A DNA stretch of 64,000 bases from Deinococcus ficus (GCF_003444775.1 NZ_CP021084.1:1-64000), one strand, 5' to 3'; positions 42,856 to 50,327 are shown, counted from the stretch's first letter. Numbers and translations are program-made. The notes: generated by a model not told the origin, from the letters alone.

Positions 42856-43353
42856 ATGCCCAGTGGCCGGACGCACTCGCTGATCAACTTTTCTGTACTG
42901 GGCGCCGGAATGATGCTCTGGCAGGTGCTCGGCCGTCCTGCTGACGACACGCCCGGCCTGAGCGTGGCCGCCGGCATGATCATCGGAACGGTCTGGATCA
43001 CCCCCGACCTCGACATGCGCGGCGTCAAGGTTGACGCCCAGCGGGCGTGGGGCCCGCTCGGGGCCGTGTGGTCACCCCTGCGGATGCTCTCCAAGCACCG
43101 CGGCGTGTCACACACCTACCTCCGTGGACCGCTGCTGCGCGTCGCGTACCTCGCAGCCATCGCCGCGCTCCTCCTGCTCCTGGTCCGCCTGTGCACCGGC
43201 ACGCCCTGGAACAGCCCGCTGCCCAGTCTCCCCGTTCACCTCTCCACCGCGCCGCCTGTGAAGGTGTTGCTATGGTCGTACTGCGGGTACCACGCGGCGC
43301 AGGTGCTGCACCTGATCGCCGACCGCATACCGCTGAGCTTCAAGCGACTGTGA
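42856..43353 (+). CDS. DUF2227-like membrane-associated metal-binding protein, 165 aa
   Basis: The pattern fits DUF2227: GRTHSLINF near the start, ITPDLDMR (residues 49-56), then WGPLGAVWSPLRMLSKHRGVSHTYL (as two parts, WGPLGAVWSP and SKHRGVSHT). These His and Asp residues probably bind metal. Hydrophobic segments (AAIAALLLLLVRLCTG and others) suggest membrane attachment. The family resembles membrane metal-dependent hydrolases but has no known substrate. Length is typical. Confidence 0.75.
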   Translation: MPSGRTHSLINFSVLGAGMMLWQVLGRPADDTPGLSVAAGMIIGTVWITPDLDMRGVKVDAQRAWGPLGAVWSPLRMLSKHRGVSHTYLRGPLLRVAYLAAIAALLLLLVRLCTGTPWNSPLPSLPVHLSTAPPVKVLLWSYCGYHAAQVLHLIADRIPLSFKRL

Positions 43354-43359
43354 GGGCGC

Positions 43360-43656
43360 ATGGACTACTTTCTCAAGGCCAGATGCCAGGCCGCGCAGCT
43401 GATGCTGACCGCCTACGACCAGACCGGCTTCCCGATCGGGTACGGCGTCATTCATCAGCTGGAGACACCGTTCCTCCTGCAGGCGGTCGAAGAGGGCGAC
43501 CGCTTCGAGATGATGCCGTCCAGGCAGTCGGTGCGGTACGCGTCAGGCACGCTCTACCTGGGTGAGGCGTCGTTCAGTGTGGGGGCCAGCGAGCGCACCT
43601 GCCTGATCGGGGTTCTCGAAGCGGCGCTGCGTCAACAACCGGCCCTTCAGGCCTGA
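43360..43656 (+). CDS. Hypothetical protein, 98 aa
   Basis: A compact soluble protein starting six bases after the previous stop, so probably in the same operon. It has alternating strands and helices (QLMLTAYDQTGFPIGYGVIH, about residues 13-32; RTCLIGVLEAAL near 82). No domain recognised. Confidence 0.75.
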   Translation: MDYFLKARCQAAQLMLTAYDQTGFPIGYGVIHQLETPFLLQAVEEGDRFEMMPSRQSVRYASGTLYLGEASFSVGASERTCLIGVLEAALRQQPALQA

Positions 43657-43819
43657 ATTCACCGGCACGGCCGCGGCGCTGCATGCGGCGGGTCAGGTCT
43701 GGCGATTTCGCGCGCAGGACGTCGGGACGGTGCGCCCTGCCACCGCGGGCGGCGCCGAAGAAGCCCGACCGGCGGCGTACGCCATGCGGCCAGGAGTTGC
43801 AGGGCCCGCAGGACTACAA

Positions 43820-43825
43820 CACAAT
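43820..43825 (+). promoter_or_regulatory. -10 box CACAAT, leaderless-type
   Basis: CACAAT ends six bases before the ATG at 43832. No CACCC element precedes it. Confidence 0.4.
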
Positions 43826-43831
43826 ACGGGC

Positions 43832-44233
43832 ATGTTCACGCTTCTCTACGGTCTCCCTGTGATCTGGCTGACGGTGGGAGCGTGCTGGCTGTTTTCGACG
43901 TACGGCTGGTCCGCGGCCACCCTCGATCACCCCCACACCCTTCCGCTGACGCTGCTGTGGCTGGCCCTCGGCGTGGCCCTCGGCAGCCTCGGGGTCACCC
44001 TCTTCCGCCGGGCCTCTCCGGAAACGCAGGGGTTCGTCAGTACGGCGCTGCACATCCTCGAGCGCACGCCGCCCGCCGCGCCGGCCCGGTCCGCCCGTGA
44101 GGAGGACCGCGGACTGCTGACCCTCGAGAATGTCGTCGCGTACGACGTGATCGATCCGTTCGGGGTGCGCGAGGCGCGCCGGCAGGAGCAGGAACGCGCC
44201 CAGTGGGAGTACACCCAGAACCTCGGCAAGTAA
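43832..44233 (+). CDS. Membrane protein, 133 aa
   Basis: Two membrane segments (LLYGLPVIWLTVGACWLF, residues 4-21, and TLPLTLLWLALGVALGSLGVTLF, about 36-58) are followed by a cytosolic ~75-residue tail that is charged and helical (GVREARRQEQERAQWEYTQN). No domain recognised. The start is set by the CACAAT box; the frame upstream to 43730 has no support. Confidence 0.7.
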   Translation: MFTLLYGLPVIWLTVGACWLFSTYGWSAATLDHPHTLPLTLLWLALGVALGSLGVTLFRRASPETQGFVSTALHILERTPPAAPARSAREEDRGLLTLENVVAYDVIDPFGVREARRQEQERAQWEYTQNLGK

Positions 44234-44288
44234 CGCCGCTCCCCTCCCGTGCTTCTCCGTCCGGAGGAGCATTTTTTTGGTTCCCGTC

Positions 44289-44308
44289 CACCCACCCGCA
44301 GTGACACT
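44289..44308 (+). promoter_or_regulatory. CACCCA-type promoter, leaderless
   Basis: CACCCA (44289-44294) is 14 bases before GACACT (44303-44308), with the ATG at 44314. Confidence 0.6.
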
Positions 44309-44313
44309 GGGGC

Positions 44314-44886
44314 ATGACACGAAGCCTCACCGTTCTCGCCGTGCTCACCGGTCTGACGCTCTCCCCCGCGTCGGCAGGCCGCGACACGGGCAGCGTGCGC
44401 AACTGGCAGGACTACCGTCAGTTCTTCAAACAGACTTCCCGGCTGATGCCCCTGACCCAGCCGAACTCCCCCACGGTCGGTCTGGTGACCGGCGTTCTGC
44501 AGCCCAACGGGCAGTTCGCGGTGGAGTTCAAGGACGCCGCCACGGAGACCATGGCGCTGGCCGCGCCGCGCTGTCCGGGCGGCACCACCACGTTCGGGCT
44601 CAAGACGCTGCTCTTCACGGGACTCGTCGCGCAGAGCAGCGACCGGCTGTACGTGCTGCGCCGCCAGGGCAAGAGCGGCAACACCACGGTGGTCGACGGG
44701 TGGCTGTTCGCCAACAAGACCGGCCAGATCATCGGCACCTGCACTGAGGGCAACGCGACGGCCACGTACAACCTCAACCTGGTGCGCGGCTGGAACGTGA
44801 TCCGCATCTACACCGACGGCGGCACGCAGCGCAGCAGGCTGAGCAACGCCCCCCGTAACACCCTGCCCTGGATGATGAGCCGCTGA
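44314..44886 (+). CDS. Secreted protein, 190 aa
   Basis: A Sec signal peptide (MTRSLTVLAVLTGLTLSPASA) precedes a ~168-residue beta-rich domain. Its C-terminal half (GTCTEGNATATYNLNLVRGW, then NVIRIYTDGG) resembles the end of the lipoprotein at 1185, so both belong to one secreted family; the lipobox is missing here. Two Cys residues (PRCPGG and GTCTEG) could pair. The start codon lies five bases behind a GACACT box, with no Shine-Dalgarno site. A lipoprotein gene follows. Confidence 0.82.
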   Translation: MTRSLTVLAVLTGLTLSPASAGRDTGSVRNWQDYRQFFKQTSRLMPLTQPNSPTVGLVTGVLQPNGQFAVEFKDAATETMALAAPRCPGGTTTFGLKTLLFTGLVAQSSDRLYVLRRQGKSGNTTVVDGWLFANKTGQIIGTCTEGNATATYNLNLVRGWNVIRIYTDGGTQRSRLSNAPRNTLPWMMSR

Positions 44887-44956
44887 ACGGCTCTCTCCCC
44901 GACGCCCTGCGCCCTGGCCGGGTCCGCCCGGCCGCCGAACTCAAAGGAGCCCTCCG

Positions 44957-45502
44957 ATGACCTTTCACAAAGCCCTTGGCCTGACCCTGCTGACCGCGCT
45001 GCTCAGCGGCTGCCAGGACCGCAACACCAATGACGACTACGTGATCCTGACGCGCTTCGACCCGAACATCGCCAGCGTCAAGATCGAGGAGGCGCGCAGC
45101 TCCGCGATCTACGCGCCCCGCACGGTCGTGGTGACACCCGGCAAGTACTGCCAGACCTTCGTCAAGCAGGTGGGCAGCCAGAGCGTCACCGGACGGATCG
45201 AGCTCAACCTGCTCTCCAAGAACCGCTACTTCTACGCCACGCGGTTTGCGTACAACAACCTGGTGCGCCGGCACTCGGAACTCGGGTACTACACCACCAA
45301 AGGGCACGTGCTGATCCTGACCAGCAGCGCCGGCACCGACCGCCAGATCGCCCTGACCAGCGTGACCCCGCAGCAGATCAACGTCTGGGGCGAGCTGCCC
45401 CTCAGCCGCGACTGTGAGACGGTCCTGCGCGACTCGGCGCTCGGCGCTGCGGAACGCAGTGCGTCGGCCGAGCAGGACAAGCCCTACCCCTGGGAGGAGT
45501 AG
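44957..45502 (+). CDS. Lipoprotein, 181 aa
   Basis: Type II signal peptide (MTFHKALGLTLLTALLSGC) with lipobox LSGC. The mature domain has two more Cys residues (GKYCQTF and RDCETV), is beta-rich, and ends in an Ala/Glu-rich helix. AAAGGAG at a good distance sets the start. It lies 70 bases behind the secreted protein gene and is likely in the same transcript. No domain recognised. Confidence 0.85.
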   Translation: MTFHKALGLTLLTALLSGCQDRNTNDDYVILTRFDPNIASVKIEEARSSAIYAPRTVVVTPGKYCQTFVKQVGSQSVTGRIELNLLSKNRYFYATRFAYNNLVRRHSELGYYTTKGHVLILTSSAGTDRQIALTSVTPQQINVWGELPLSRDCETVLRDSALGAAERSASAEQDKPYPWEE

Positions 45503-45541
45503 GCCGTGGCGCGGAAGTCCTGGGAGGCGCCGCCGGTCCTG

Positions 45542-45814
45542 TCAGCGTCTGAGCTGGACGGCGGTCGGGGCGACCTGGTCGAGCTTGGACAGCGTGTCCT
45601 TGAAGAACTGCCGTCCGGGCAGGGTCAGGTGCAGGAGCTGGCGGTCGTCGACACTCAGGAAGCCCTTTCGCACCAGGTCAGCGCACATAACCTGGCAGAG
45701 CCGATGATCCACCTTCGTCTGGGCGCTGAGGGCCGCCACGCCGAGTCCCCCCGCCCCCATCCCGAACAGGGCAGCGAAGACCTGGTGGGCGGCGCGCACT
45801 TCACTGCTGTACAT
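45542..45814 (-). CDS. Winged-helix-like hypothetical protein, 90 aa
   Basis: A small helical protein: an N-terminal hydrophobic helix (VFAALFGMGAGGLGVAALSA) followed by a helix-turn-helix-like stretch (DHRLCQVMCADLVRKGFL) and a wing-like strand pair (SVDDRQLLHLTLPGRQFF). This resembles a MarR/PadR-type winged helix, but is short. The start at 45814 is supported by TACAGT six bases upstream and TTGTCG 17 bases before that. It is divergent from the Gly-zipper gene at 45893, which it might regulate. Confidence 0.65.
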   Translation of the reverse strand: MYSSEVRAAHQVFAALFGMGAGGLGVAALSAQTKVDHRLCQVMCADLVRKGFLSVDDRQLLHLTLPGRQFFKDTLSKLDQVAPTAVQLRR

Positions 45815-45820
45815 GCGGCC

Positions 45821-45849
45821 ACTGTAACGCCCTGGCACCTTCGCGACAA
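45821..45849 (-). promoter_or_regulatory. Promoter, minus strand, leaderless
   Basis: On the minus strand TTGTCG is 17 bases from TACAGT, whose end is six bases before the ATG at 45814. Confidence 0.55.
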
Positions 45850-45879
45850 ATTCTCTTTCGGTGCGCATTTGTCGTCCCA

Positions 45880-45885
45880 CATATT
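45880..45885 (+). promoter_or_regulatory. -10-like CATATT
   Basis: CATATT ends seven bases before the ATG at 45893; AAAAGG directly before the ATG could serve instead as a ribosome site. Confidence 0.35.
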
Positions 45886-45892
45886 GAAAAGG

Positions 45893-46435
45893 ATGAAACT
45901 CGCCGTCTTTCCCTCGGTCGGTCAGCTGCAGCGTTTCCTTCAGGACCTGGAGTGTCGCGGCGTGAATGTAGATGACGTGTCGGTCCTTCACTCCGCCCGC
46001 TCGGGCGACGGCTCGGCCGAAGGAGCGGCAGCGGACGCCGCGGTCTTCCGGGTCCGGGCCGGCGGTGAACACGGGTTGATGACGGGCGCCGGGATCGGGG
46101 CCCTCACCGGCCTGGGGCTGGGCGCGCTGCTCGTGACGGCCGGTCCGTTCGCGCTCGCGCCTCTCCTCGGCATGGCCGCGATCGGTGCGGGAACAGATGC
46201 AGTCAGCGGCCTGGTGGCCGGTATGGTCGGCGGCGCCGGGAGTGCCGTGGTCGACCGTATCGGGCAGAAGGCCGGGCGGTCCGGCGCCAATGACGTTCAG
46301 CTCGACGAACCCGTCTGCGCTGTAGCCCGCCAGGCGATCGAGACTGGGGGAGGCGTGGTCGCGCTGCGCAGCGACACCTTGTCTGGAGACGACCTTCAGC
46401 GGGCTGCCTCCGCGCACGGTGGCCACGTGCTCTGA
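45893..46435 (+). CDS. Gly-zipper membrane protein, 180 aa
   Basis: An N-terminal ~55-residue domain of strand/helix type (MKLAVFPSVGQLQRFLQDLE) is followed by a long glycine-rich hydrophobic stretch at about 60-120 (TGAGIGALTGLGLGALLVTA and AGTDAVSGLVAGMVGGAGSA), typical of glycine-zipper membrane inserts. A polar C-terminal domain follows with ARQAIETGGGVVALRSDT, like the end of DUF1269/general-stress-type proteins. AAAAGG precedes the ATG at 45893. The gene is divergent from a small winged-helix-like gene and is closed by a good terminator. Confidence 0.78.
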   Translation: MKLAVFPSVGQLQRFLQDLECRGVNVDDVSVLHSARSGDGSAEGAAADAAVFRVRAGGEHGLMTGAGIGALTGLGLGALLVTAGPFALAPLLGMAAIGAGTDAVSGLVAGMVGGAGSAVVDRIGQKAGRSGANDVQLDEPVCAVARQAIETGGGVVALRSDTLSGDDLQRAASAHGGHVL

Positions 46436-46451
46436 GGCGGCTGGCGCACTT

Positions 46452-46476
46452 GCCCTGTTCCGTAATGGAGCAGGGC
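46452..46476 (+). terminator. Rho-independent terminator
   Basis: A 10-bp stem with one G-U pair (46452-46461 with 46467-46476) followed by a T-run. Confidence 0.85.
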
Positions 46477-46499
46477 TTTTTCATTGGCGGCGGAACGGC

Positions 46500-46505
46500 C
46501 ATACT
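46500..46505 (+). promoter_or_regulatory. -10 box CATACT of a long structured leader
   Basis: CATACT with no start codon behind it. Transcription from here would give a ~165-base leader before the ATG at 46678, holding three TTCACC hairpins. Confidence 0.45.
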
Positions 46506-46522
46506 GTGAGGCGAGAGTTACA

Positions 46523-46544
46523 TTCACCGCACTTCAGGGTGCGG
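46523..46544 (+). promoter_or_regulatory. TTCACC hairpin, leader copy 1
   Basis: TTCA followed by CCGCAC-TTCAGG-GTGCGG. Confidence 0.45.
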
Positions 46545-46556
46545 CGCCACCCATCA

Positions 46557-46573
46557 TTCACCCCTCTCGGGGT
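46557..46573 (+). promoter_or_regulatory. TTCACC hairpin, leader copy 2
   Basis: TTC followed by ACCCC-TCTC-GGGGT. Confidence 0.45.
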
Positions 46574-46645
46574 CTGAGGCGCTCGGTCAGCACCTCGCTT
46601 CCCTCACACCCGGTCGCCATCCGGCGACGGCATCCCAGGGCATCG

Positions 46646-46664
46646 TTCACCTGCAAAGGCAGGT
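46646..46664 (+). promoter_or_regulatory. TTCACC hairpin, leader copy 3
   Basis: TTC followed by ACCTGC-AAAG-GCAGGT, 13 bases before the ATG at 46678. Confidence 0.45.
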
Positions 46665-46677
46665 CATTCGGAGTGAC

Positions 46678-47028
46678 ATGGAACAGTTTTCACGGACCCG
46701 TGCCCTCGCCATCCGGCACCCGGTCAGTCCCGTTCAGAACGCGGCCGTCAATCTCGGTGTGCTGGCTGTGGTGAGCGCCGCGGCACCGCTCCTGCCCGGC
46801 AGACTGGACCTTCTTGGCATTCCTCTGCTGAGTGTCGGTATGGCCAGACTGGAGGGCCACCCATTCTGGGCTGTGGTGGTGGTCGTGGCTGCTGGCGCCG
46901 GCTGGTTTGAGCTGGTGGGCGACCGGGTTTGTCATCTTGCCCTGCTCACGCAGTGGTTCTTTCTGACCTGCAGCTATTTGCATCTGCTTCTGCGGCGGGC
47001 CTTGAACTCGAACGCTCAGTCCGACTAG
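46678..47028 (+). CDS. Small membrane protein, 116 aa
   Basis: Three hydrophobic segments: NLGVLAVVSAAAPLLPG (about 25-41), HPFWAVVVVVAAGAGWFELV (about 61-80) and LLTQWFFLTCSYLHLLL (about 89-105). It has no recognised domain. A weak GGAGTG precedes the ATG. Its mRNA leader carries three TTCACC hairpins in a row, more than any other gene here, so expression may be controlled at that level. Confidence 0.7.
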   Translation: MEQFSRTRALAIRHPVSPVQNAAVNLGVLAVVSAAAPLLPGRLDLLGIPLLSVGMARLEGHPFWAVVVVVAAGAGWFELVGDRVCHLALLTQWFFLTCSYLHLLLRRALNSNAQSD

Positions 47029-47192
47029 CGACCGCGCCTGACGGACATGACCGCAAAGGTCGCCCGTCCAGCTGGGCTCCGCCGGGCCGGTCTCCTGCTT
47101 GAGGGGTGTCCAGTGCACCGCGCAGACCACGGCCGCGTTCCAGGGCGTGTTGGATCAACCAATTGACGAGGATTCCTGCCCGGAGATGGTGT

Positions 47193-47223
47193 GTGTACAC
47201 CTTGAGTTGAAAATGGTGTACAC
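47193..47223 (+). promoter_or_regulatory. Twin GTGTACAC operator of the parA promoter
   Basis: Two copies of the palindrome GTGTACAC (47193-47200 and 47216-47223), centres 23 bases apart. The second sits in the spacer between -35 and -10, so a bound protein would block the promoter. TGTACA is the core of YefM-type antitoxin operators, and the gene behind it starts with a Phd/YefM-like domain. Confidence 0.65.
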
Positions 47224-47235
47224 ACCTTTTATGCT
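47207..47235 (+). promoter_or_regulatory. parA promoter
   Basis: TTGAAA (47207-47212) and TATGCT (47230-47235) are 17 bases apart, near consensus. The ATG at 47242 lies six bases downstream, so the mRNA is probably leaderless. Confidence 0.7.
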
Positions 47236-47241
47236 GACGGT

Positions 47242-48279
47242 ATGACCACCGAAAGGAGGAGCCGCAGCAGCGTCAAGATCCGCTCACTACGCTCGACGCT
47301 GGCCGAGGTCCTTCAGCAGGTCCAGGCCGGCGAACGGGTCGTGATCGAGAAATACGATGCGCCCGTCGCCGCAATCATACCGATGAAGGACTACCTGGCC
47401 CTCTCACGGCTCGACGCTCAGCTGAAATACCGCAAGACAAAGGAGACCCACATGGCACACCGCATCGTCGTGACCAACATTTCTGGAGGGGAAGGCAAAA
47501 CGACCGTTACCCGCGAACTCGCCTTCGCGCTGGTCGAGCTGGGCTACCGCGTCGCGCTGATGGACACCGATCCGCAGGCCTCGCTCACCAAAAACCTGGG
47601 GTTCCACGATGCCGAGCGCCTCGCCGACCGTGCCTCCCTGCCCGGCTTCAATCAGGAACACACGGTCCTGGGTGTCTTCACCGCGGAGAACGGCGAAGCC
47701 CAACTCGGTACGCCGCTGCAGGCCATGGGGGTCGATATCTGGGTGTCCAACGATCACCTGTACCAGGCTGACAACCTCATCGCGGGCGATCTGTCCCGGT
47801 TGGGCAACCTCCGCGAAGCCCTCGACAAGGTGGCCGATCAGTACGACTTCATCCTGATCGACACCAAGCCCGGCGTGACTCCCCTCCTCAATGCTGCTGT
47901 GGCCGCCGCCGATCACCTGCTCGTGCCGGTTTCAGGCGACAAGGGAACCGAGAACCTGGACAAGATTGTTCGCCTGATCAAGAGCGCCCGCGGCTATTCC
48001 CCGAGCATCGCGCCGCTCATGTTCGTGCCCAACCGCGTGCGCAGCCACACGAACGTTTCCAAAGACCTTCTCAATACCATCGACGAGTACAAGGATTTCG
48101 CGCCGACTTCCGGCACGATCCGCGACAGCGTGATCATGATGGAGGCACCGAACCACCGTAAACCTGTGGTGCAATACCGGCCCAGCAGTGACGTGGCGCA
48201 GGACATCCGAACCGTGACTCAGGACCTGCTGCGCACGCTCGGCGTGACCAGCAACCCGCTTGAAGAGGTCGCCCAGTGA
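47242..48279 (+). CDS. parA: Phd/YefM-like domain fused to ParA-type partition ATPase, 345 aa
   Basis: ParA drives plasmid segregation with ParB and a centromere. Residues 8-60 look like a Phd/YefM antitoxin N-terminal domain (RSTLAEVLQQVQAGERVVIE, then APVAAIIPMKDYLAL), a DNA-binding dimer fold. ParA proper starts at residue 71: Walker A region SGGEGKTTVTRE, DTDPQAS (Walker A' with switch I), then FILIDTKPG and LVPVSGDKGTEN. The usual signature Lys of KGGxGKT is Ser here. The fused domain probably replaces the HTH of P1-type ParA for autoregulation. An AAAGGAG and in-frame ATG at 47452 could also yield ParA alone. parB overlaps by GTGA. Confidence 0.9.
   Translation: MTTERRSRSSVKIRSLRSTLAEVLQQVQAGERVVIEKYDAPVAAIIPMKDYLALSRLDAQLKYRKTKETHMAHRIVVTNISGGEGKTTVTRELAFALVELGYRVALMDTDPQASLTKNLGFHDAERLADRASLPGFNQEHTVLGVFTAENGEAQLGTPLQAMGVDIWVSNDHLYQADNLIAGDLSRLGNLREALDKVADQYDFILIDTKPGVTPLLNAAVAAADHLLVPVSGDKGTENLDKIVRLIKSARGYSPSIAPLMFVPNRVRSHTNVSKDLLNTIDEYKDFAPTSGTIRDSVIMMEAPNHRKPVVQYRPSSDVAQDIRTVTQDLLRTLGVTSNPLEEVAQ
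47440..47454 (+). promoter_or_regulatory. Internal ribosome binding site and start within parA
   Basis: AAAGGAG, a few bases before an in-frame ATG at 47452, at exactly the join between the Phd-like and ParA domains. It could give a 275-residue ParA without the DNA-binding domain. Confidence 0.5.
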
Positions 48280-49172
48280 CCCGTCCCAAAGTCGCGTCAC
48301 GCGTCAACCCTCTGGATCTGATGGCCGGCCTTGAGGACACCCCGGTCACTGAAGCGCCACTGGCGAAGATCATCGTTGCTGACGGCTTCAATCCCCGCCG
48401 ATTGATCACCTCGGATGCATTCGCCGCCGACGCGCTCAGCGGCCTGGTGCAGAGCATCCGTGAATTCGGCGTCCTCCAGCCTCTGCTCGTGCGGTCCCAG
48501 GGAGACGGATATCACCTGATCGCAGGAGAGCGGCGTTACGTCGCTGCCCAGGAAGCAGGACTCACCGAAGTGCCCATCCGAGTGCTCGACGTGGATGATG
48601 ATCAGGCCTACGCCATCGCGGTGATCGAAAACGCACAGCGCAAGGACCTGGATCTCGTCACTGAAACACTGGTCGGCTTTGACCTGCTGTCAAAACGACT
48701 CAACATGTCCGTGCCTGAAGTCGTCACGTACCTGCACAAGGTTCGAAACAACACCGCGCCTGACGACCTCAATGTTGAGCCGCTGCTCCGGTCCCTGTAC
48801 GGCACCGGCATCACGACCTGGGCAAGCCGCCGCGCCAAAATTCTTCAGCTGACACCTGAAGAGCAAACCGCCGTGAGGCAGGGCCAAATCGACGCCACCG
48901 TCTGTGTTGAACTGATCAGACTCCCTGCTGGAGCACGGCGTGAAGCCCTTTTGCAGCAGGCCATTACAGAGTCTCTCAGCGCCGCGCAGCTCCGCGTACT
49001 TGTGCATGCATCCCAGCAGTCGGGCGGGTCTTCACCGGAGCTCAAAGCCCGAGTCGGAGACCTCAGGAAGCGCCTGCTCAAGCTTTCCTCGCTGACTGGT
49101 GATGAGGCCCAACGCGCCGAAGAACTCATCGCGGAAATCGATTCCCGGATCGATCAGCTGCTTTCCCGCTAA
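48276..49172 (+). CDS. parB: ParB-family partition protein, 298 aa
   Basis: The centromere-binding partner of ParA. The N-terminal ParB/Srx domain shows SIREFGVLQPLLVR, then HLIAGERRYVAAQEAGLTEV (box II, about 83-102) and AVIENAQRKDLDLVTE. The central HTH includes the segment FDLLSKRLNMSVPEVVTYLH (about 143-162), and the C-terminal ~60 residues form a helical dimerisation region. GERR marks a CTPase-type ParB. The GTG start overlaps the parA stop. Its likely binding sites, 17-bp palindromes, begin 157 bases after the stop codon. Length is normal. Confidence 0.93.
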   Translation: MTRPKVASRVNPLDLMAGLEDTPVTEAPLAKIIVADGFNPRRLITSDAFAADALSGLVQSIREFGVLQPLLVRSQGDGYHLIAGERRYVAAQEAGLTEVPIRVLDVDDDQAYAIAVIENAQRKDLDLVTETLVGFDLLSKRLNMSVPEVVTYLHKVRNNTAPDDLNVEPLLRSLYGTGITTWASRRAKILQLTPEEQTAVRQGQIDATVCVELIRLPAGARREALLQQAITESLSAAQLRVLVHASQQSGGSSPELKARVGDLRKRLLKLSSLTGDEAQRAEELIAEIDSRIDQLLSR

Positions 49173-49328
49173 AGCTCCCAGACCACAGCGCCGTGGCCTT
49201 CCTGATGGGAAGGCCATGGCGCCGTCGCGCTTGAGATGGGTTGTGCATAACACCTGAACGTCTCCCCTGCTCGCACATGCCAGATATCTGGAGTCAAAAG
49301 TCGGGCGACCGTACGCTCCAGCGATCTC

Positions 49329-49400
49329 TAGATACGGGGTATCTAGATCGGCGAGGTAGGCAGCGCTATTCGGTATCAGTCTCTAGATACCGGGTATCTA
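49329..49400 (+). repeat. Left part of the centromere-like repeat array
   Basis: Two 17-bp palindromes of the type TAGATACC-G-GGTATCTA (49329-49345 with one mismatch, and 49384-49400) flank one complete 55-bp unit (49345-49399). The array resumes at 52706 after two insertion elements. Confidence 0.85.
49399..49400. other. TA target site, left copy
   Basis: The TA at 49399-49400 is repeated at 51026-51027 and 52705-52706. Removing both elements and two TA copies restores the array unit exactly. Confidence 0.7.
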
Positions 49401-49460
49401 AAGTGCGTGTATTAACCTGTTAAACCCCTGCTGGACGCGATTTTCATCTTACTGTGGGGC

Positions 49461-50327
49461 ATGAAAAGGACTGGGTACAGCTCTGATTTGACGGACCAGG
49501 AATGGGCTCTCCTTGAGCCGCTGCTGCCTGGTCCACGTCCTACAGGACGCAAGCGCATCCATTCTCAACGTGTACTTGTGAATGCCATGCTCTACGTGCT
49601 GCAAACCGGCTGTGCATGGCGCCTTCTCCCTGTGAACTTCCCCAGCTGGGGCACGGTGTATGCCCAATACCGCAAGTGGCGCATCCGGGGCGTGTTGAAG
49701 GACGTCCATGACGTCCTTCGAGAACGGGTCCGCCAGGCGGCAGGCCGTGACGCCCAACCCACCGCTGGCATCATCGACAGTCAAAGTGCGAAGACCACCG
49801 AGGCCGGCGGCATCCGGGGATTTGATGGCGCTAAGAAGGTCAATGGGCGCAAGCGGCACATCCTGGTGGACACGCTCGGCCTGATCCTCAAGGTCGTAGT
49901 CCATCCTGCCGATTTGCAGGACCGTGAAGGTGGGAAACTCGTCCTGAACGGATTGAAAAAGCAGTACCCAACATTGGAGAAGGTCTGGGCGGACCAGGGC
50001 TACACGGGTGGCTTTCTGAGGTGGGCCAAAGACAGCTCGGATCTGCTGGTCGAGGTCGTCTACCCCTGGTGGCGGCAGGCTAAGCGGTATACGCCGGATT
50101 TGGTCGAGAACGTGGATCCACGCAAGACGTTCCACGTCTTGCCGCGTCGATGGATCGTAGAGCGTACTTTCGCATGGCTGGGCAAGTGTCGCCGGTTATC
50201 AAAGGATTACGAAGCACTCCCAGAATCCACTGAAACGCTGGTGTATTTGGCCATGATTCGGCTAATGCTGCGTCGGTTGGGTCGCGCTCCTCCAGAGACG
50301 TCTGCGAGTCATACCATCGTGATGTGA
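49461..50327 (+). CDS. IS5-family transposase, 288 aa
   Basis: A DDE transposase. The N-terminal region (SSDLTDQEWALLEPLLPGPR) and MLYVLQTGCAWRLLPVNFP are typical of the IS5 group. Catalytic residues are visible as Asp in GIIDSQSAKT, Asp in VWADQGYTG, and Glu in WIVERTFAWLGKCRRLSKDY. The frame is intact. The stop overlaps the GTG of the passenger gene (GTGA), so the two are probably translated together. Confidence 0.93.
   Translation: MKRTGYSSDLTDQEWALLEPLLPGPRPTGRKRIHSQRVLVNAMLYVLQTGCAWRLLPVNFPSWGTVYAQYRKWRIRGVLKDVHDVLRERVRQAAGRDAQPTAGIIDSQSAKTTEAGGIRGFDGAKKVNGRKRHILVDTLGLILKVVVHPADLQDREGGKLVLNGLKKQYPTLEKVWADQGYTGGFLRWAKDSSDLLVEVVYPWWRQAKRYTPDLVENVDPRKTFHVLPRRWIVERTFAWLGKCRRLSKDYEALPESTETLVYLAMIRLMLRRLGRAPPETSASHTIVM

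Noticed and set aside
47242..47454. A toxin-antitoxin pair at the Phd-like domain
   Set aside because: The Phd-like frame runs into ParA without a stop, and no Doc, YoeB or RelE-like frame lies within reach on either strand.
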